NCBI RefSeq assembly: GCF_003254505.1
Contig: NZ_QFYP01000001.1
Coordinates: 604,001 to 668,000, forward strand
Source of the DNA: Phenylobacterium hankyongense
Lineage (GTDB): Bacteria; Pseudomonadota; Alphaproteobacteria; Caulobacterales; Caulobacteraceae
Length of the DNA stretch: 64,000 nt
Reading direction: 5' to 3'
The notes beneath the pieces were generated by a model. The model did not search any database. It was not told the DNA's origin and saw only the letters and a list, made by a program, of their open reading frames with translations. Numbering within the stretch: the first letter of the stretch is position 1; the number at the start of each line of letters is the position of its first letter. The translations under genes and the position numbers were made by a program. Shown one piece after another: positions 20,338-29,436 of the stretch.

Positions 20338-21291
20338 ATGGCTGAGATCATCTACCCCAGGATGGCGGTGATCGGCTGCGGGCTGATCGGCTCGTCGATC
20401 ATCCACGCCGCCCGCGCCGCCGGCGTGGTCGGCCAGGTGACGGTGGCCGACGCCTCCGCCCAGAGCCGCGAACGGATCGAAGCCCTCGGCTTCGCCGACC
20501 TGGTCACCGCCGATCCGGCGGAAGCCGCGCGCGACGCCGACCTGGTGGTGTTCGCCGTGCCGGTGATGGCCATGGGCGAGGCCGCCCGCGCCGCCGCGTC
20601 GGCGATGAAGCCCGGCGCCACCATCACCGACGTCGGCTCGGTCAAGGCGGTGGTCAGCGAGGCGCTGAGCGAGGCCGTGCCGGACAGCGTCTTCGTGGTG
20701 CCCGGCCACCCGATCGCCGGCACCGAGCAGTCGGGCCCCGACGCCGGCTTCGCCGAGCTGTTCCAGAACCGCTGGATCATCCTCACCCCCCAGGCGCGGG
20801 AGGACGATCCTTACCTCGAGGCGGTCCAGCGGCTGGCCGATTTCTGGACGGCGCTGGGGTCCAACGTCGAGCGGATGGACGAGAAGCACCACGACCTGGT
20901 GCTGGCCGTCACCAGCCACCTGCCCCACCTGATCGCCTACAACATCGTCGGCACGGCCGCCGACCTGGAGGGCGTCACCCAGGGCGAGGTGATGAAGTAT
21001 TCGGCCGGCGGCTTCCGCGACTTCACCCGCATCGCCGCGTCCGACCCGACCATGTGGCGCGACGTCTTCCTCGCCAACCGCGAGGCGGTGCTGGAGATCC
21101 TCGGCCGCTTCACCGAGGACCTGCAGGCGCTGTCGCGGGCGATCCGCTGGGCCGAGGGCGACAAGCTGTTCGAGCTGTTCTCGCGCACGCGGGAGATCCG
21201 CCGGGGCATCATCGCCGCCGGCCAGGAAAGCGCCGAGCCGAACTTCGGCCGCGACCACCGCAGCGCCGATCCGGACACCAAGCCGCAGTAG
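20338..21291 (+). CDS. Prephenate/arogenate dehydrogenase
   Basis: A 317-residue TyrA-family NAD(P)-dependent dehydrogenase that oxidatively decarboxylates prephenate or arogenate on the way to tyrosine. The Rossmann motif is GCGLIGSS near residue 12. The DVGSVK and GHPIAGTEQSG motifs hold the catalytic His, and the C-terminal helical dimerisation domain contains HLPHLIAYN. The ATG directly follows the aminotransferase stop codon (TAGATG). The gene ends the aromatic unit; an interspersed palindromic repeat lies after it. Confidence 0.93.
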   Translation: MAEIIYPRMAVIGCGLIGSSIIHAARAAGVVGQVTVADASAQSRERIEALGFADLVTADPAEAARDADLVVFAVPVMAMGEAARAAASAMKPGATITDVGSVKAVVSEALSEAVPDSVFVVPGHPIAGTEQSGPDAGFAELFQNRWIILTPQAREDDPYLEAVQRLADFWTALGSNVERMDEKHHDLVLAVTSHLPHLIAYNIVGTAADLEGVTQGEVMKYSAGGFRDFTRIAASDPTMWRDVFLANREAVLEILGRFTEDLQALSRAIRWAEGDKLFELFSRTREIRRGIIAAGQESAEPNFGRDHRSADPDTKPQ

Positions 21292-21349
21292 CCGCGGCGG
21301 CTTGGCGCGGATCGACATTCACACGTCGCCGCGACCCGGTTCCTCGAAG

Positions 21350-21468
21350 CCCTCTCCCCCTTGCGGGGAGAGGGTTGGGAGTGGGGGTGTCAGCTCGGCT
21401 CTTGGGACCGGGTGGCGTACTCACAGCTTGCACCCCCACCCCCGACCCCTCCCCGCAAGGGGGAGGGG
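21350..21468. repeat. Interspersed double-hairpin repeat, copy 1
   Basis: A 119-bp element whose two ends are each self-complementary (CCCTCTCCCCC/GGGGAGAGGG at the left, CCCCTCCCCGC/GGGGGAGGGG at the right) around a less symmetric core. A second copy at 45227-45346 matches in reverse orientation over its full length with scattered substitutions. Both are preceded at about 28-30 bp by the 12-mer GGATCGACATTC (21309-21320 here). It has no coding potential. It may act as a REP/MITE-like element or as a bidirectional terminator between the two convergent genes here. Confidence 0.8.
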
Positions 21469-21494
21469 AGCGCGCAGGCAGCCTCTGATCCCGC

Positions 21495-24314
21495 CTAGCG
21501 CTCGGCGGTCTCGGACGGCGTGGCCGGCCCGAGGAAGGCCTGCACGGCCTCGATCGCCTCCACCAGGCTGACCCGCTGCAGCTCGATCCCTTCCGGCAGG
21601 CCGGAGAACAGCCGCGTCGGGGCGGCGGCGTCGAGCATCACGAACACGCCCTTGTCGTCGCCGCGGCGGATCAGCCGTCCGAACGCCTGGGCGATGCGGC
21701 CGCGGGCGACCGCGTCGTCGTAGCCCTTGCCCCCGAAGCGGACGCGGCGGGCCTTGTGCAGGATGTCGGGGCGCGGCCACGGCACGCGGTCGAAGACCAG
21801 CAGGCGCAACGACCGGCCCGGCACGTCCACCCCGTCGCGCACGGCGTCGGTGCCGAGCAGGCAGGCGTCCTCCTCGGCGCGGAAGATGTCCACCAGCGCG
21901 CCGACCTCCAGCGGGTCCACGTGCTGGGCGTAGAGGGCGAGCCCCTTGTCGGCCAGCGGCGCGGCGATCTTCTCGTGCACGGCCCGCAGCCGGCGGATGG
22001 CGGTGAACAGGCCAAGCCCCCCGCCGCCGGCGGCCAGGAACAGCTCGCGCATGGCGGCGGCCACCAGCCGCGGATCGTCGCGGCCGACGTCGGTGACGAC
22101 GTAGGCGCGGGCGTTCTTCGCATAGTCGAACGGCGAGGTGAGCCGAAGCGTCTTCGGCCGGTCCGGCAGGCGGGCCGCGCCGGTCCGCATCTCCGCCAGG
22201 GCGAAGGGGTCGTCGAGGGTGGAGTCGGCCAGCGTCGCGCTGGTCACCAACACCCCGTGCGCCGGGGCGATGACGGCGTTGGTCAGCGGCTCGGTGGGAT
22301 CGACCCAGTGCCGGCGGCAGGCGGCGTCGACCACCCGGCCATAGAGGAAGGTGGCGTCGAACCAGTCGACGAAATCGGGATCGTCCTCGGCGTCCTCGTC
22401 GATGGCGCGCAGCATCGAGCGCCAGGCCGGCAGGGTCATCCGCGCGCGGCGGTCGAGGCCCCGCAGCGCCCCCTCGATCCGGGCGCGGTCGGAGGGCGCC
22501 AGGGTCGCCGCCTCCTGGTCGAGCACGTCCTCCAGCTGGCGGGCCAGCGCCACCAGCGGCGCTTCGATCCGGGCCAGCGCGGCGGCGGCCTCCCGGGCGG
22601 TGTCGCGCACCAGGTCCAGGGCCGGGCGCGCGGCGCACTCCATGCCGACCTCGGAGGGGGCGGCGCGGGCCCGCAGCTGTTCCAGCACCGCCACCAGGAA
22701 GCCCTCGACCGGCCCGATGGGGTTCACCTCGCCGTTCGGCGGGGCGATGCGGCCTGACCAGCTCTCGCCCGGCAGGGCGGCGGCGGCGCGGGTGGCGTCC
22801 ATCAGCGCCTGCTTGGCGTCGTCGTGGTCGCCCAGCACCTCCATCAGCCGCGCCTCGAGCCCGCGCCCGCGGCGGCCGCGGCCTTCCGGTCCGCGGATCC
22901 AGCGGCGCAGCTCCGCGGCCTCGGCGCCCGACAGCGCCGCGGCGAAGGCGCTGTCGGCGGCGTCGAACAGGTGGTGGCCCTCGTCGAAGACGATGCGCTT
23001 CAGCTGGGTGGTCTCGCCGTCCGCCTTGGAGCCCCGCGCGGCGCGGGCGCCGTCGAACGCCGCCTGGGTCAGCACCAGGGCGTGGTTGGCGATGACGATA
23101 TCGGCGCGCCGGGAGCCGCGGATCGCCTTCTCCACGAAGCAGGCGCGGTAGTGCTGGCAGCCGGCGTGGATGCACTCGCCGCGCCGGTCGACCAGGTTGG
23201 CGGGGCTGGCCTGCGCCGCCGGGCTCAGGTGGAACAGGGTCGGCAGCCAGGCCGGGAAGTCGCCGCCGGTCATGTCGCCGTCGCGGGTGGCCCTGGCCCA
23301 ACGCGCCGCCAGGCCCATGCCGACGAGGTCGCCGCCGCCGAGCTGGGCGGCGTTGGCGGCCTCCTGGAAGTTCAGCAGGCACAGGTAGTTCTCGCGGCCC
23401 TTGCGGACCACCGCCTTCTTCGCCCGCACCTTGGGGTCGGGGTAGATCGACTGGCTCTCGCGCTCGATCTGGCGCTGCAGGGCGCGGGTGTAGGTGGAGA
23501 CCCAGACCGCCGGCCCGTTGGCCTCGGCCCATAGCGAGGCCGGCGCCAGGTAGCCCAGGGTCTTGCCGACGCCGGTGCCGGCCTCCGCCAGCATCATCCG
23601 CGGCTCGCCCTCGCGCTCGCGCGGCGAAAAGGCGTAGGCGGCCTCCGCCGAGAACTCGGCCTGGGCCGGCCGCGCCTCGTCGAGGCCGGCGCCCTGCAGC
23701 AGCTCCTTCAGCCGCGCCGCGGCCGCTTCGGGCGCGACGGGCTTGGACCCCGCCTCGCCGGGCGGGGCCTCGGCTTCCCACTCGATCATCCGCGACCAGA
23801 CGTCGAGGCCGGAGGTGCGGAACATGTTCCCGACCGGCGCCGAGCGCAGGGCGCCGATCGCCGCCGATCCCCAGGACCAGCCGGCCCGCGCCAGGGTCTC
23901 GGCGATCGCCAGCGCCTCCTCCCGCGAGGGCTCGGGCGCGGCGGCCAGTTCGGCGAGCAGCAGCCGGCAGGCCTCCCGCAGCGCCTGCGCCTGGGCCGCG
24001 GCGCCCTTGGGCTCCGGCAGCCCCAGCGCCTGGGCGAGACCCGCCGCCGAGGGGGCGCAAAAGCGCGCCGGCCGCACGAAGGCGAAGAGCTCCAGGGCGT
24101 CGAAGATCCCCGGATTGCGCGGCGGCACGTGCACGCCCAGCCGCCGAGCGGTCATCCCCGCATGCGCCAGCAGCACCGGCCCGCGCTCGAACAGGTCGCG
24201 GGCGTCCGGCGCCCGCACCATCTGTCCGCCGCCGGCGTCGGCGATGGCGGCGCGAGGCCCCGGCAGGACCACCAGGGCCGGCGCGAGATCGAGGCTGGCG
24301 GCGGGCGCGTTCAC
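21495..24314 (-). CDS. DinG/XPD-type ATP-dependent DNA helicase
   Basis: A 939-residue superfamily 2 helicase. Walker A is EAGTGVGKT at about 244-252 and the DEAH-type box is FDEGHH at 444-447. Four cysteines at about 312, 381, 386 and 392 (YLCLL, GECIHAGCQHYRACF) lie between them, as expected for the 4Fe-4S cluster of the DinG/XPD family. Later motifs include LVTSATLADSTLDDPF and the motif VI region RIAQAFGRLIRR. The N-terminal about 200 residues are an accessory region typical of alphaproteobacterial members. It unwinds 5'-tailed duplexes, R-loops or damaged forks. The start is GTG 24314. Confidence 0.93.
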   Translation of the reverse strand: MNAPAASLDLAPALVVLPGPRAAIADAGGGQMVRAPDARDLFERGPVLLAHAGMTARRLGVHVPPRNPGIFDALELFAFVRPARFCAPSAAGLAQALGLPEPKGAAAQAQALREACRLLLAELAAAPEPSREEALAIAETLARAGWSWGSAAIGALRSAPVGNMFRTSGLDVWSRMIEWEAEAPPGEAGSKPVAPEAAAARLKELLQGAGLDEARPAQAEFSAEAAYAFSPREREGEPRMMLAEAGTGVGKTLGYLAPASLWAEANGPAVWVSTYTRALQRQIERESQSIYPDPKVRAKKAVVRKGRENYLCLLNFQEAANAAQLGGGDLVGMGLAARWARATRDGDMTGGDFPAWLPTLFHLSPAAQASPANLVDRRGECIHAGCQHYRACFVEKAIRGSRRADIVIANHALVLTQAAFDGARAARGSKADGETTQLKRIVFDEGHHLFDAADSAFAAALSGAEAAELRRWIRGPEGRGRRGRGLEARLMEVLGDHDDAKQALMDATRAAAALPGESWSGRIAPPNGEVNPIGPVEGFLVAVLEQLRARAAPSEVGMECAARPALDLVRDTAREAAAALARIEAPLVALARQLEDVLDQEAATLAPSDRARIEGALRGLDRRARMTLPAWRSMLRAIDEDAEDDPDFVDWFDATFLYGRVVDAACRRHWVDPTEPLTNAVIAPAHGVLVTSATLADSTLDDPFALAEMRTGAARLPDRPKTLRLTSPFDYAKNARAYVVTDVGRDDPRLVAAAMRELFLAAGGGGLGLFTAIRRLRAVHEKIAAPLADKGLALYAQHVDPLEVGALVDIFRAEEDACLLGTDAVRDGVDVPGRSLRLLVFDRVPWPRPDILHKARRVRFGGKGYDDAVARGRIAQAFGRLIRRGDDKGVFVMLDAAAPTRLFSGLPEGIELQRVSLVEAIEAVQAFLGPATPSETAER

Positions 24315-24459
24315 CCGGGTTTGCTAGCGCGATTGGCGGGTGAACGAAACGGAAACTTGGTCGCCTGCGGCGTTCAGCGCCCATTCAGGTGCCGAGGCAG
24401 AACCTCGGCTCGAACATGCCGGACCGCCGGGGGAGCGAGACGGCGCTATGGAGGCGCAG

Positions 24460-24873
24460 ATGAAGAAGTCCCTCGCCGCCGCGATGGCGGCCATCACCTT
24501 CGGCGGAGCGGTCGCGGCGACGGCGCTGCCCGCCCAGGCTGAGCGCTACGAACACCACGGCGGCTACGACCATGGCGGCTACGGCCGCGGTTACGAGGGC
24601 GGCCGCTACTACGGCCACCGCGACAACGGCGGCGCGGCGCTCGCAGCCGGCGTGGTCGGCCTGGCCCTGGGCGCGGCCCTCGCCAGCTCGAACAACCACT
24701 CCTACGGCTACAGCAACCGCTCATACGGCTACAACAACGGCTACTACGCCCCGTCCTACGGCTACAGCGGCTACGGCTACGACGAGCCGTACCAGGTCTG
24801 CGAGAGCCGCCGCTGGGTCTATGACCCCTACATCGGTCGTCGGGTGATGGTGCGCAGCAGCTACGCCTGCTGA
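24460..24873 (+). CDS. Secreted Gly/Tyr-rich protein with glycine-zipper segment
   Basis: A 137-residue exported protein: signal peptide 1-25 ending LPAQA, a HGGYDHGGYGRGY low-complexity stretch, a hydrophobic glycine-zipper segment (ALAAGVVGLALGAALASS), then repeats of SYGYSNRSYGY/NNGYY and a small C-terminal domain with two cysteines (CESRRW...SSYAC). Function unknown; similar proteins occur widely in Caulobacterales and are thought to sit in the envelope. The start at 24460 is supported by GGAGG five bases upstream; an ATG at 24448 is also in frame. Confidence 0.8.
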   Translation: MKKSLAAAMAAITFGGAVAATALPAQAERYEHHGGYDHGGYGRGYEGGRYYGHRDNGGAALAAGVVGLALGAALASSNNHSYGYSNRSYGYNNGYYAPSYGYSGYGYDEPYQVCESRRWVYDPYIGRRVMVRSSYAC

Positions 24874-24894
24874 GCCGACCGGCGCCGGATCGCG

Positions 24895-24927
24895 CCGTCC
24901 GCCGCCGGACATCCTGGCGGCGGACGG
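24895..24927. terminator. Strong hairpin after the Gly/Tyr-rich protein
   Basis: Perfect 12-bp stem (CCGTCCGCCGCC and GGCGGCGGACGG) with a 9-nt loop, 22 bp after the stop codon. There is no T-run, so it may be a weak or Rho-assisted terminator. Confidence 0.5.
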
Positions 24928-24964
24928 GCGTGAAACGGAACGGGAACATGTTATATGCGGCGGG

Positions 24965-27436
24965 ATGGCCGACGCCGCCGCCCTTGACCCCGAGCTCCTG
25001 CCGCCCCGGTTCCGGGCCTGGTTCGCCGAGCGCGGCTGGAGCCCGCGGTCGCACCAGCTGGCCATGGTCGAGCGGGCCCGCGCCGGCCGCGACGCCCTGC
25101 TGATCGCGCCGACCGGCGGCGGCAAGACCCTGGCGGGTTTCCTGCCCAGCCTGATCGAAATCTCCGAGCGCCCGAAGGCCAACGCGCCGCCGGGCCTGCA
25201 CACCCTCTACATCTCGCCGCTGAAGGCGCTGGCGGTGGACGTCGAGCGCAACCTCACCGCGCCGATCCTGCAGATGGGCCTGCCGGTCACCGCCGAGTCG
25301 CGGACCGGCGACACCGGCATGGCGCGGCGGCAGCGCCAGCGGGTGAAGCCGCCGGACATCCTGCTCACCACCCCCGAACAGCTGGCCCTGCTCTGCGCCT
25401 GGGAGGGCGCACGGCTGTTCTTCGAGGACCTGCGCTGCGTGGTGCTGGACGAGATCCACACCCTGCATTCCTCCAAGCGCGGCGACCTCCTGGCGCTGGA
25501 CCTCGCGCGGCTGCAGCAGTTCGCCCCGAACATGCGCCGCGTCGGCCTGTCGGCGACGGTGGACGACCCGGAGGTGATCAAGCGCTGGATGGCCGACCAC
25601 ACGGCCGGCGGCGAGGGAAGCATCGACCTGGTGCGCGGGCCGGCCGGCGCGCCGCCGATCGTCGACATGCTGCTGTCGGAGGGCCGGGTGCCGTGGGCGG
25701 GCCACACCGCCCAGCACGCCATGCAGGAGGTCTACGACGTCATCCGGCGCTCGCGCACGGCGCTGGTGTTCGTCAACACCCGCTTCCAGGCCGAGTTCGC
25801 CTTCCAGGAACTGTGGCGGCTGAACGACGACAGCCTGCCGATCGCCCTGCACCACGGCTCGCTGGCGCCCGAGCAGCGGCGCAAGGTCGAGGCCGCCATG
25901 GCGCGGGGCGAGCTCAGGGCCGTGGTCTGCACCTCCACCCTCGACCTCGGCATCGACTGGGGCGACGTGGACCTGGTGATCCAGCTGGCCTCACCCAAGG
26001 GCGCCTCGCGGATGGTGCAGCGGATCGGCCGCGCCAACCACCGGCTGGACGAGCCGTCGCGGGCGCTGTTCGTGCCCGCCAACCGCTTCGAGATGCTGGA
26101 GTGCCAGGCCGCGCGCGAGGCCATCGCCGAGAACACCCTGGACGGCGATCCGCCCCGGGTCGGGGCGCTCGACGTGCTGGCCCAGCATGTCATGGGCTGC
26201 GCCTGCTCCGAGCCCTTCGACGTGCTGAAGCTGTACGACGAGGTGCGGGCCGCCGGCCCCTATCGCGACCTCGCCTGGGAGGACTTCGAGCAGGTGGTCG
26301 ATTTCGTCTCCACCGGCGGCTACGCGCTGAAGACCTACGACCGCTTCCGGCGGATCGTGAAGGGCCAGGACGGCCTCTGGCGCGTGCGCAACGCCCAGAC
26401 CGCGCAGCGCCACCGGCTGAACGTCGGAGCGATCGTCTCGCCGGCCGTGCTGTCGGTGCGCTTCGCCGGCCGCGGCGGCCGGCCGGGCCGCAAGATCGGC
26501 GAGGTCGAGGAGGGCATGCTGGAAATGCTGGACCCCGGCGACACCTTCGTCTTCGCCGGCCAGGTCTGGCGGCTGGAGGGGGTCACCAACCTCGACGTGC
26601 TGGTCAGCCCGGCGGCCGACAAGGACCCGAAGATGCCCTCGTGGGGCGGCTCGAAGTTCGCGCTCTCCACCTTCCTCGCCAAGCGGGTGCGCCGGCTGAT
26701 GTACGACCAGGGGCACTGGCAGGTGCTGCCGTCGGACGTGCGCGAATGGCTGGAGGCGCAGCGCGACCGCTCGGTGATCCCCGAGGAAGACGAGATGCTG
26801 CTGGAGACCTTCACCCGCGGCCGGCGCCACTTCATGGTGGTCTATCCGTTCGAGGGGCGGCTGGCGCACACCACGCTGGCCATGCTGCTGACCCGGCGTC
26901 TGGAGCGGGCGGGCGCAGCCCCGCTGGGCTTCGTCTGCAACGACTATGCGATGGCGATCTGGGCGCTGAAGCCGCTCGACGGCCTCGACTTCGACCAGCT
27001 GTTCGCCGAGGACATGCTGGGCGACGACCTGGAGGACTGGCTGGCCGAGAGCTTCATGATGAAGCGGGCCTTCAAGGGCTGCGCGATCATCGCCGGCCTG
27101 ATCGAGCGCCGCTTCCCGGGCGAGCAGCAGAAGACCGGCCGCCAGATCACCTTCTCCACCGACCTGATCTACGACGTGCTGCGCCGCCACCAGCCCGACC
27201 ACCTGCTGCTCCGCTGCGCGCGGGAGGATGCGGCGACCGGCCTCATCGACGTGGCGCGCCTGGGGCAGATGTTGGCGCGCATCCGCGGCCGGATCCGGCA
27301 CGCGCCCTTGGAGCACCTGTCGCCGTTCTCGGTGCCGATCCTGTTGGAGATCGGCAAGGAGCGGTCGCCAGGCCACGCGGGCGAGATCATCCTGGCGGAA
27401 GCGGAAGACGACCTGATCGCCGAGGCCCTGCAGTGA
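24965..27436 (+). CDS. Ligase-associated DEXH-box DNA helicase (Lhr-like)
   Basis: An 823-residue Lhr-family superfamily 2 helicase. Walker A is APTGGGKT at about 48-55 and the DEIH box is at 162-165. Other motifs are STLDLGIDWGDVD and VQRIGRANHRLDEPSRALF. A winged-helix/Lhr-specific C-terminal region follows. This subfamily is typically found in a four-gene DNA-repair group with an ATP-dependent ligase, a beta-lactamase-fold exonuclease and PdeM. Here only PdeM follows, overlapping by 4 bp (GTGA). The likely role is unwinding or translocation in repair of damaged ends. Confidence 0.92.
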   Translation: MADAAALDPELLPPRFRAWFAERGWSPRSHQLAMVERARAGRDALLIAPTGGGKTLAGFLPSLIEISERPKANAPPGLHTLYISPLKALAVDVERNLTAPILQMGLPVTAESRTGDTGMARRQRQRVKPPDILLTTPEQLALLCAWEGARLFFEDLRCVVLDEIHTLHSSKRGDLLALDLARLQQFAPNMRRVGLSATVDDPEVIKRWMADHTAGGEGSIDLVRGPAGAPPIVDMLLSEGRVPWAGHTAQHAMQEVYDVIRRSRTALVFVNTRFQAEFAFQELWRLNDDSLPIALHHGSLAPEQRRKVEAAMARGELRAVVCTSTLDLGIDWGDVDLVIQLASPKGASRMVQRIGRANHRLDEPSRALFVPANRFEMLECQAAREAIAENTLDGDPPRVGALDVLAQHVMGCACSEPFDVLKLYDEVRAAGPYRDLAWEDFEQVVDFVSTGGYALKTYDRFRRIVKGQDGLWRVRNAQTAQRHRLNVGAIVSPAVLSVRFAGRGGRPGRKIGEVEEGMLEMLDPGDTFVFAGQVWRLEGVTNLDVLVSPAADKDPKMPSWGGSKFALSTFLAKRVRRLMYDQGHWQVLPSDVREWLEAQRDRSVIPEEDEMLLETFTRGRRHFMVVYPFEGRLAHTTLAMLLTRRLERAGAAPLGFVCNDYAMAIWALKPLDGLDFDQLFAEDMLGDDLEDWLAESFMMKRAFKGCAIIAGLIERRFPGEQQKTGRQITFSTDLIYDVLRRHQPDHLLLRCAREDAATGLIDVARLGQMLARIRGRIRHAPLEHLSPFSVPILLEIGKERSPGHAGEIILAEAEDDLIAEALQ

Positions 27437-28173
27437 ACGCGCTTAGCCCCACCCGCGCCGCGGGCTTCATCTACGACTTCGCGCAGAGCCCCTGCGGCTC
27501 GCTGCGCACCCGCGTGGCCGGGACCGAGGTGATGCTGCGGGCGTCGGGCGCCCTGTGGCTGGAGGCGGAGCGGACCCTGGTGGTCGCCGACCTGCACCTG
27601 GAGAAGGGCTCGTCCTACGCCGCCCGCGGCCAGATGCTGCCGCCCTACGACACCCGCGAGACCTTGAACCGGCTGGAGGCGGAGATCGCCCTGCTGGCGC
27701 CGGCCGCGGTCATCCTGCTCGGCGACACCTTCCACGACCGCAGGTCCGAGGGCCGGCTGGCCGCCGACGACGCCGGCCGGCTGCGGGCGCTGGCCACCGG
27801 CCGGCGTCTGATCTGGGTGATCGGCAACCACGACGCCGACGGGCCGCAGGCGCTGCCCGGCGAGACCGCCGACGAGCTGACCCTGGCCGGGCTGATCTTC
27901 CGCCACGAGCCGCAGGCGGGTCCGCAGCCCCGTGAGGTGGCCGGCCACCTGCACCCGGCGGCGCGGGTGCGCGCCTCCCGCGGCAGCGTCCGCCGGCGCT
28001 GCTTCGTGACCGATGCGGAACGCGCGGTGCTGCCGGCGTTCGGGGCCTATGCGGGGGGCCTGAACGTGCGCGACGCGGCCTTCGCGGGCCTGTTCGTCCG
28101 CCCGCCGCTGGCCGGGGCCTTGGGCGTCGGGCGGGTGCACGCCGTCGGCTGGCGATCGCTCGCCGGCGACTGA
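27433..28173 (+). CDS. pdeM: Ligase-associated endonuclease/phosphoesterase PdeM
   Basis: A 246-residue calcineurin-like metallophosphoesterase. All metal-binding motifs are visible: VADLHLEKG (DxH), ILLGDTFHD (GD), VIGNHDADG (GNHD), FRHEPQ and GHLHPAAR. The GTG start at 27433 overlaps the helicase stop by 4 bp, which indicates coupling. In related bacteria the protein is part of the ligase-associated DNA damage response group. The substrate here is inferred to be DNA or a nucleotide. It is convergent with the DUF3429 gene, with only 3 bp between the stops. Confidence 0.9.
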   Translation: MNALSPTRAAGFIYDFAQSPCGSLRTRVAGTEVMLRASGALWLEAERTLVVADLHLEKGSSYAARGQMLPPYDTRETLNRLEAEIALLAPAAVILLGDTFHDRRSEGRLAADDAGRLRALATGRRLIWVIGNHDADGPQALPGETADELTLAGLIFRHEPQAGPQPREVAGHLHPAARVRASRGSVRRRCFVTDAERAVLPAFGAYAGGLNVRDAAFAGLFVRPPLAGALGVGRVHAVGWRSLAGD

Positions 28174-28176
28174 GCC

Positions 28177-28671
28177 TCAGCCCTTCAGCCCGGCCCGTAT
28201 CGACTGGTCGAGCGCGATCGCCAGCGAGATGCAGGCGGCGCTGGTGACAGCGGTGGAGAGCCGCGGAAACCGCGAGGCGGTGTTCGGCGCGGCGTGGTCG
28301 GAAAGCCATTGCAGCATGAAGACCACTAGATAGGCGCCCAGAACCCAGCTCAGGTCGAAGCGCCAGCGGACCAGCAGCAGCACCCAGGCGGCCAGCGCAA
28401 AGCCGATCGACACCGCCAGCCGACCGCGCCGGGGCACCCTGCGCCCGCTCTCCAGCCCCCAGCGCACGCCCGCCAGGAAAGACAGCACCACCGCCGACCA
28501 GGTCAGCAGCACGGTCACCGCCTCGCGGGCGTAGCTCGGCGGTCCGTAGCCGTAGACCGCCGCCGCGACCGGGAACGGCGCGAGGGCGAACACCGCCATC
28601 GACCAGAGGGACACCGGGGCGCTCTCGCGGCCCGCGGGCTTTCGATCGGCGGCGCCATCGTCCATCGGCAT
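28177..28671 (-). CDS. DUF3429 membrane protein
   Basis: A 164-residue protein with about five hydrophobic segments (for example WSMAVFALAPFPVAAAVYGYG, VVLSFLAGVRWGLESG, VLGAYLVVFMLQW). The FLAGVRWGL motif is characteristic of the DUF3429 family of inner-membrane proteins of unknown function. The gene directly follows the TIGR02186 gene with no gap, so the three minus-strand membrane genes (TSUP, TIGR02186, DUF3429) are probably one operon. The start may be ATG 28671 or 28665. Confidence 0.85.
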   Translation of the reverse strand: MPMDDGAADRKPAGRESAPVSLWSMAVFALAPFPVAAAVYGYGPPSYAREAVTVLLTWSAVVLSFLAGVRWGLESGRRVPRRGRLAVSIGFALAAWVLLLVRWRFDLSWVLGAYLVVFMLQWLSDHAAPNTASRFPRLSTAVTSAACISLAIALDQSIRAGLKG

Positions 28672-29436
28672 TCAGTCGCTCCGGAACACGGACGAGGCCG
28701 CCCAGCCGGCCGCCAGGGCGAAGGCCATCGAAGCCAGACCGTAGGACCATGGCCTGCGATGGGCCCAGAGGTAAAGGGTCCGCTCGGCGCCGACCTTCTC
28801 GACCGTCAGCGTGCGCACCTTGGCGGAGACCGGCTGGCCGGCCTGGAAGAGGAAGATGTCGGCCCGGTACTGGCCGATCGGGGCCTCGGTCGGCAGGGCG
28901 ATCTCGGCGCGGAACAGGCCGCGGTCGACGAAGCGCACGCCGTGGTCGTCGGCGGCGTAGAGGCCGCTTTTCTCCTTCAGCCGCACCACCGCGCGCCGCC
29001 AGTCGAGGTAGTCGGCGCCGAGGCGGCTCACCACCATGTCGCGGATGCCGTAGCGGGTCTCGATCCGCTGCTCGGCGGGGGCGCGGATCGCCAGGTGGTC
29101 GAGCCCCGCGCCCAGCCGGCGCAGGGTGCCGAACCGGGCGATGTCGTCGAGCGGCCGGTTGGAGGCGGCCATGTAGAACCCCGGCGCGCCCTGGAAGACC
29201 ACCGGCCGGCTGTTCATCCACAGCCCCGCCACGTGGACCTTGCGGGCGATCCGCACCGGCTGGTCCGGACCCCGGACGATGACCACCACGTCGCTGGGCC
29301 GCTGCAGCGGATCGAACACCGCCCCGTAAAGCACGATGCGGGCGCCGCGGAAGTCTGAGTTCACCCGCACCCGCGTCTCGGTCAGGGCGGCGGATACGGC
29401 CGGCTGGGCGACCGGCGGCGGCAGGGCGACAACCAT
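28672..29436 (-). CDS. TIGR02186-family membrane-anchored protein
   Basis: A 254-residue protein of the alphaproteobacterial TIGR02186 family. It has a short hydrophobic N-terminus, an extended beta-rich region (RIVLYGAVFDP, DVVVIVRGPDQPV, FYMAASNRPL, LFRAEIALPTEAPIGQY) and one C-terminal transmembrane helix (about 232-252, SYGLASMAFALAAGWAASSV). It most likely lies in the periplasm, anchored by its C-terminus. The ATG overlaps the TSUP stop by one base (TGATG), indicating coupling. TIGR02186 genes regularly sit next to TauE/SafE-type transporters, so the two probably work together, but the function is unknown. Confidence 0.85.
   Translation of the reverse strand: MVVALPPPVAQPAVSAALTETRVRVNSDFRGARIVLYGAVFDPLQRPSDVVVIVRGPDQPVRIARKVHVAGLWMNSRPVVFQGAPGFYMAASNRPLDDIARFGTLRRLGAGLDHLAIRAPAEQRIETRYGIRDMVVSRLGADYLDWRRAVVRLKEKSGLYAADDHGVRFVDRGLFRAEIALPTEAPIGQYRADIFLFQAGQPVSAKVRTLTVEKVGAERTLYLWAHRRPWSYGLASMAFALAAGWAASSVFRSD

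Noticed and set aside
25693..27430. Upstream extension of the pdeM frame through the helicase gene
   Set aside because: The in-frame sequence inside the helicase is Arg/Pro/Gly-rich noise. The PdeM domain begins at GTG 27433, which overlaps the helicase stop by 4 bp.
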